Assembly: GCA_035540935.1 (NCBI GenBank)
Contig: DATLFS010000084.1
Coordinates: 1-15,703, forward strand
Direction of reading: 5' to 3'
Length of the DNA stretch: 15,703 nucleotides
Origin: DATLFS01 sp035540935
Lineage (GTDB): Bacteria > Actinomycetota > CADDZG01 > WHSQ01
The notes beneath the pieces are model-generated. The model did no database searches. It saw only the letters and a program-made list of their open reading frames with translations, and had not been told where the DNA came from. The translations under genes were made by a program, and so were the position numbers. Positions 12,461 through 15,703 of this stretch are shown here, piece after piece; within the stretch, counting starts at the first letter, position 1, and each line of letters starts with the position of its first letter.

Positions 12461-13900
12461 ATGGGCACCTCCGCAAAGGAGCGGCGGCTAGGAGGAAGCA
12501 TCCGCTTTCGGGTGCTCGCGTCGTTCACCCTTCTGCTATCACTCGCAGGCCTCGGGATCGTCCTGATCCAAAGCGTGCTCTTGCTGCGCGCGCTCGACCA
12601 GCGCCTTTACCGCGAGCTCGTGCAGGAGACCGAGGAGCTCCGCCAACTCGCCGAAGGGGTGGATCCAGAAACAGGGCGCCCGTTCGGCAACAACATCGAT
12701 CGTCTCTTCGAGGTCTACTTCGAACGTAACGTCGCCGCGCGCTCCGAGGCCATCATCACCTTCGTCGGCGGCGAGCCGTTCCTGCGAAGCAGGATCGTAA
12801 CCCCGTACCGGCTGGACCGAGATCAACGCCTGGTCCAGCGGTGGACCGGCATCATCGAGCCCGAGCAGGGACGCGTGTCGACGCCGGCAGGTGACGTCCT
12901 CTATCTGGCGGTCCCGGTGGGTCCCGAAGGCGAAGATCGCGGCGTCTTCGTAGTAGCGGTGTTCCGCGATCTCGAACGCGCCGAGCTGCAACCTGCGTTG
13001 TTGAGCGGGATCGGCGTGGCTTTGATCCTCGTCGTGATCGGATCCTTGCTTGCGTTGCGGTTGGCACGTGGGATCCTCACGCCCGTGAGCCAGGTACACG
13101 AGGCCGCGCTCTCGATCTCCGAATCCGATCTCACCCGACGGATCGATGTGTCCGGAGACGACGAGGTTTCGCGCCTCGCAGATGCCTTCAACCAGATGCT
13201 CGACCGGCTCGAGGATGCGTTCGGCACGCAGAAGCGGTTCCTCGACGACGTCGGCCACGAGCTGCGGACCCCGATCACCGTGATCCGCGGCCATCTCGAG
13301 CTTCTCGAGGACGACCCGGTCGAACGCGAGCAGACGATCGCGCTGGTCATCGACGAGCTCGACCGCATGACTCGGCTGGTCGACGACCTGCTCCTGCTGG
13401 CGCGGGCGGAGCGACCGGACTTCCTCCGGCTGGAGACCGTTGACGCAGGACGTCTCATCCAGGAGGTGCACGCGAAGGCCACTGCGCTGGCGCCGCGAGA
13501 GTGGCGGGTCGAGGCGTCCGCGGCCGGAGTGATCGTTGCCGATCGTCAACGTCTCACCCAAGCTCTGATGCAGCTCGCCCACAACGCCGCCTCCCACACC
13601 GAGGACGGGGAGGTCATCGCGCTCGGATGCGCCATCGTCGACGGCGAAGCGCGCTTCTGGGTCCGCGACAGCGGGCCCGGCATCCCGGAAGAAGAACAAG
13701 AGGTGATCTTCGGACGCGCGCGACAGGGCAAGGTCGGCAAGAAGGACGGGATGGGGCTCGGCCTCTCCATCGTCCGAGCGATCGCCCACGCGCACGGGGG
13801 AAGGCTCGAGCTGCACAGTCGTCCGGGAAGCGGCGCGACCTTCGGCGTCGTGGTCCCGGTCGAACAAGAGAGGGACGCGCTCGTCAGTTCACCTCGCTGA
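12461..13900 (+). CDS. Orphan sensor histidine kinase (HAMP, HisKA, HATPase_c)
   Basis: A 479-residue kinase with a basic N-terminus, first membrane helix (about residues 18-42), extracytoplasmic sensor region (about 43-178), second helix (about 179-202), HAMP (about 202-255), HisKA with H-box FLDDVGHELRTPITVI (H266), and HATPase_c with N-box LMQLAHNAASHTEDG (N375), G1 VRDSGPGIPE and G2 GMGLGLSIVRAIAHAHGG. The catalytic domain is compact; the F-box FGRARQGK is less canonical than that of the kinase at 8646. No response regulator follows: the next gene is a convergent propeller. ATG 12461 is 3 bases after the poly-Asp gene stop, so the two are one operon; no strong Shine-Dalgarno is present. 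Its 3' end overlaps the propeller gene by 17 bases. Its partner could be the regulator at 10109-10786. Confidence 0.92.
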   Translation: MGTSAKERRLGGSIRFRVLASFTLLLSLAGLGIVLIQSVLLLRALDQRLYRELVQETEELRQLAEGVDPETGRPFGNNIDRLFEVYFERNVAARSEAIITFVGGEPFLRSRIVTPYRLDRDQRLVQRWTGIIEPEQGRVSTPAGDVLYLAVPVGPEGEDRGVFVVAVFRDLERAELQPALLSGIGVALILVVIGSLLALRLARGILTPVSQVHEAALSISESDLTRRIDVSGDDEVSRLADAFNQMLDRLEDAFGTQKRFLDDVGHELRTPITVIRGHLELLEDDPVEREQTIALVIDELDRMTRLVDDLLLLARAERPDFLRLETVDAGRLIQEVHAKATALAPREWRVEASAAGVIVADRQRLTQALMQLAHNAASHTEDGEVIALGCAIVDGEARFWVRDSGPGIPEEEQEVIFGRARQGKVGKKDGMGLGLSIVRAIAHAHGGRLELHSRPGSGATFGVVVPVEQERDALVSSPR

Positions 13901-14927
13901 AAGGGAACGATCCCCACGTCGGCTGTATCTCACCAACCCGTCTCGTCGCCGTCACCGGCCGGACTCCCGAGCCGTCGGGGCGGACACGCCAGAAGTCCGG
14001 CGCGCCGCGGCGGGACGACTTCGTGAAGGCGATCCAGCTCGTGGACGGCGACCAGCTCGGTTGGGCATCGAAATGCGACAAGCCCTCCACGAGGCGCCGC
14101 CGGTTCTGCCCGCCCGCGTCGACAACCCCGAGCCACGTCTGCCGGCCGGCCACCGAAAAGGCGACGCGTTGTTCGTCCGGAGACCACGTGTAAGAGCTGA
14201 AGCTGTGCTTGGTGCGGACGAGGAGGATCTCTTCGCTCCCGTCGGCCGCGACCGAGAAGAGCGCCCGGCGTTGATCGCTGCCATCGCAGGCGGTGCAGAT
14301 CCCGCGCTGAACGAGGAGCCGCGAACCGTCGGGCGACCACAACGGTCCGCTGCCGGTCGTCAGCCGGCGGCGCTCTCCTCCGTCCGGCGCCACGACATAC
14401 ACCGCGTCGTCCTGCTGGAAGGCGATCACGTTTTGCACCGACCAGTCGGGGGCGAACTCGCGGGAGTCGTCCGAGGCGCTCAGGCGCCGCTCGGTAGAAC
14501 CATCCGCGGTCACGATCCAGAGCGCGGCGTCGTTCCCATAGACGTCCCGCCGCTCGAACACCAACCACTCTGAGTCGGGAGACCATGATGGTGCCGCATC
14601 CATCATGTCGTTGTCCGTCAACCTCGTTCTATCGGAGCCGTCGGGCCGCACGGTCCAGAGCTCCAGTCCGTTGGCGAAGCCGGTGCCGAAGACGATGAGC
14701 CGGCGATCCGGCGACGGCAATGCGAAGCGCGTGCGGCCGCGGGCCAGACGCTCGACGCGCTCGCCGGTGCGTACCTCGATCCGGTAGAGGCCGTCCACCA
14801 CGCCATCGCCCGAGACGTGCGCCAGCAAGGTCGGTGACGACGCGGCAGGGACTTCGCCGGGCGCGCCCACCCATGCCGCGACGGCGGCAAGGAGAAGGCA
14901 GATCCTTCCGCCGGATCGCCCGCGCAT
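13884..14927 (-). CDS. Secreted TolB/WD40-like beta-propeller protein
   Basis: A 347-residue exported protein. The signal peptide (about residues 1-29) leads into a propeller of PD40/TolB-type blades, each with a W/P-S-P-D turn and a D-G-S/G turn: FALPSPDRRLIVF (68-80), VRPDGSDRTRLT (93-104), PSWSPDSEWLVFERR (113-127), VTADGSTERRLS (139-150), GPLWSPDGSRLLVQ (194-207), SYTWSPDEQRVAFS (245-258), PSWSPSTSWIAFTKS (290-304) and VRPDGSGVRPVT (315-326). One CTAC pair (C211, C214) sits in a blade loop. The start is ATG 14927 with GGAGG 5 bases upstream; the GTG at 14939 would place the ribosome site inside the gene. Convergent with the orphan kinase. Such propellers usually bind proteins or ligands; no peptidase or other catalytic domain is attached. 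Confidence 0.87.
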   Translation of the reverse strand: MRGRSGGRICLLLAAVAAWVGAPGEVPAASSPTLLAHVSGDGVVDGLYRIEVRTGERVERLARGRTRFALPSPDRRLIVFGTGFANGLELWTVRPDGSDRTRLTDNDMMDAAPSWSPDSEWLVFERRDVYGNDAALWIVTADGSTERRLSASDDSREFAPDWSVQNVIAFQQDDAVYVVAPDGGERRRLTTGSGPLWSPDGSRLLVQRGICTACDGSDQRRALFSVAADGSEEILLVRTKHSFSSYTWSPDEQRVAFSVAGRQTWLGVVDAGGQNRRRLVEGLSHFDAQPSWSPSTSWIAFTKSSRRGAPDFWRVRPDGSGVRPVTATRRVGEIQPTWGSFPFSEVN

Positions 14928-15009
14928 GGTCACCTCCACTTTTCGACGTGTAGATGCTGACTAGCGATGGAGCCACGGCGTTGCCCGGCGGGCGCGAGAC
15001 TCTCTCGCC

Positions 15010-15537
15010 GTGAGCGTCCACGTCGCCTTTCTACGAGCGATAAACGTCGGGAACCGCCGGGTTTCGATGGACCGACTGCGGACGCCCCTCGAAAAGGCCG
15101 GGTTCGAGGGCGTCGCGACCTTCATCGCGAGCGGCAACGTCGCCTTCGAGGCATCGGACGAGATCGCAGCTCTGGAGCGACGCGTTGAGGAGGCGCTGAC
15201 CGACTCGCTCGGATTCGAGGTCGTGGCCTTCGTGCGGACCATCGCTGAGCTGGGCCGCGTCATCGCGCAGAACCCGTTCGAGGGGGAGGACGCCGCGGCC
15301 CTCACTCACGTCGGATTCTTCAAGCGCCCGCTTCCGGCGTCACGGCGTGCCGCACTCGAGGCACTGAGCAACGAGACCGACGCACTCCGGGCGCGCGGCA
15401 AAGAGGTCTACTGGCTGGCGCGCGCCGGCATGGGTCGAGCCACCGTGTCCGGCGCCGACATCGAGAAGATCACCGGCCGCTCCACCACGCTCCGGAGCCT
15501 CAAGATGTTGCGGCGTCTGCACGCCAAGGTTGCGTGA
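15010..15537 (+). CDS. DUF1697 family protein
   Basis: A 175-residue cytoplasmic protein of the DUF1697 family. The N-terminus carries the family signature VAFLRAINVGNRRVSMDRLR (residues 5-24), followed by GFEGVATFIASGNVAFEA (31-48), a central IAELGRVIAQNPFEGED segment, VGFFKRPLP and a C-terminal TGRSTTLRSLKMLRRL (about 155-170). Function is unknown for the family. The length is normal. The start is GTG 15010, where the family match begins, with no clear Shine-Dalgarno. It diverges from the propeller gene across 82 bases (14928-15009), which hold the propeller's ribosome site and nothing else I can name. Confidence 0.86.
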   Translation: MSVHVAFLRAINVGNRRVSMDRLRTPLEKAGFEGVATFIASGNVAFEASDEIAALERRVEEALTDSLGFEVVAFVRTIAELGRVIAQNPFEGEDAAALTHVGFFKRPLPASRRAALEALSNETDALRARGKEVYWLARAGMGRATVSGADIEKITGRSTTLRSLKMLRRLHAKVA

Positions 15538-15556
15538 ACCGGGGATCCCGACCCGT

Positions 15557-15562
15557 TAGCCT
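15557..15562 (+). promoter_or_regulatory. Candidate -10 box (TAGCCT) for leaderless TfoX-like transcript
   Basis: TAGCCT fits TANNNT and is followed by 9 bases and the ATG at 15572, with no Shine-Dalgarno in between. It lies in the 34-base gap after the DUF1697 stop, so read-through is also possible. Confidence 0.35.
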
Positions 15563-15571
15563 CCGATCGAC

Positions 15572-15703
15572 ATGAGCGACGAAAGCCTCGTCCGGTACCT
15601 CCTCGATCAGTTGGACGATGAAGAGGTGTCGGCGCGCCGGATGTTCGGCGGTCACGGCATCTATCGCGACGGCCGGATGTTCGCCCTCGTCTACGGCGGC
15701 AAG
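15572..15703 (+). CDS. TfoX N-terminal domain protein (partial, runs off window end)
   Basis: The first 44 codons are visible, starting at ATG 15572. After a short helix (SLVRYLLDQL), the sequence reads ARRMFGGHGIYRDGRMFALV (residues 21-40), which is the R-M-F-G-G-x-G-x-Y-x-D-G-x-M-F-A signature of the TfoX N-terminal domain. In gammaproteobacteria TfoX/Sxy controls competence, but stand-alone N-terminal-domain proteins are widespread and their function elsewhere is unclear; competence should not be assumed here. The rest of the protein lies outside the window. Confidence 0.85.
   Translation, partial: MSDESLVRYLLDQLDDEEVSARRMFGGHGIYRDGRMFALVYGGK

Noticed and set aside
12539..13867. Minus-strand open frame of 442 codons opposite the orphan kinase
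   Set aside because: The plus strand encodes every kinase box in order; the antisense translation is rich in Asp, Arg and His with no recognisable motif.
15572..15703. TfoX-like start taken as evidence of natural competence
   Set aside because: Only the N-terminal domain is seen and no competence genes are present. Stand-alone domains of this kind are widespread with unknown roles.

Overview
This is a GC-rich chromosomal window (about two-thirds G+C by eye), densely packed with genes and almost free of spacers. GTG starts are frequent (threonine synthase, ThiE, nitroreductase, DUF1697), stop/start overlaps of GTGA, TGATG and ATGA type are common, and several genes lack a Shine-Dalgarno sequence but carry a TANNNT box just upstream of the start. 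Together with the gene families, this points to an actinobacterium, probably from an uncultured or environmental lineage. That is inference; no marker gene settles the taxonomy. I see no rRNA, tRNA, CRISPR, insertion sequence or phage gene.

Layout. Bases 1-6308 are read on the minus strand: the 5' part of threonine synthase, a MIP18/DUF59 Fe-S assembly-type protein, an amidohydrolase coupled to a Ca2+/H+ antiporter, thiamine-phosphate synthase coupled to a small membrane protein, two tandem paralogous secreted proteins with a heptalysine tract behind the signal peptide, a membrane PH-domain protein, and a sugar phosphate isomerase/epimerase. Bases 6348-7735 run on the plus strand: a nitroreductase overlapping a HAD-IB phosphatase with a C-terminal membrane helix. 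A four-helix membrane protein (minus) shares a CTAG stop with it. A rhodanese (plus) follows, behind a well-formed promoter.

The most interesting part is 8646-13900. A response regulator/histidine kinase operon (minus) diverges, across a 126-base spacer, from a secreted PepSY-domain protein and a small secreted RTX-type protein with ten Ca2+-binding nonapeptides. The spacer holds an 11-base-phased direct repeat of the kind OmpR-family regulators bind, placed upstream of a candidate promoter for the PepSY gene. After two GC-rich hairpins comes a second unit: a single-helix envelope protein made of a lysine-rich block, a Ser/Thr linker, an Ala-Pro run and a poly-Asp tail, followed 3 bases later by a second histidine kinase with no adjacent response regulator. 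A plausible reading is an envelope sensing module for divalent cations or envelope state. The families are recognised; the joint function is inferred.

The window closes with a secreted TolB/WD40-like beta-propeller (minus), a DUF1697 protein (plus), and the first 44 codons of a TfoX N-terminal-domain protein running off the end. No gene-free stretch exceeds 300 bases; the largest are 11832-11995, 10787-10912 and 8149-8244, described in the entries.
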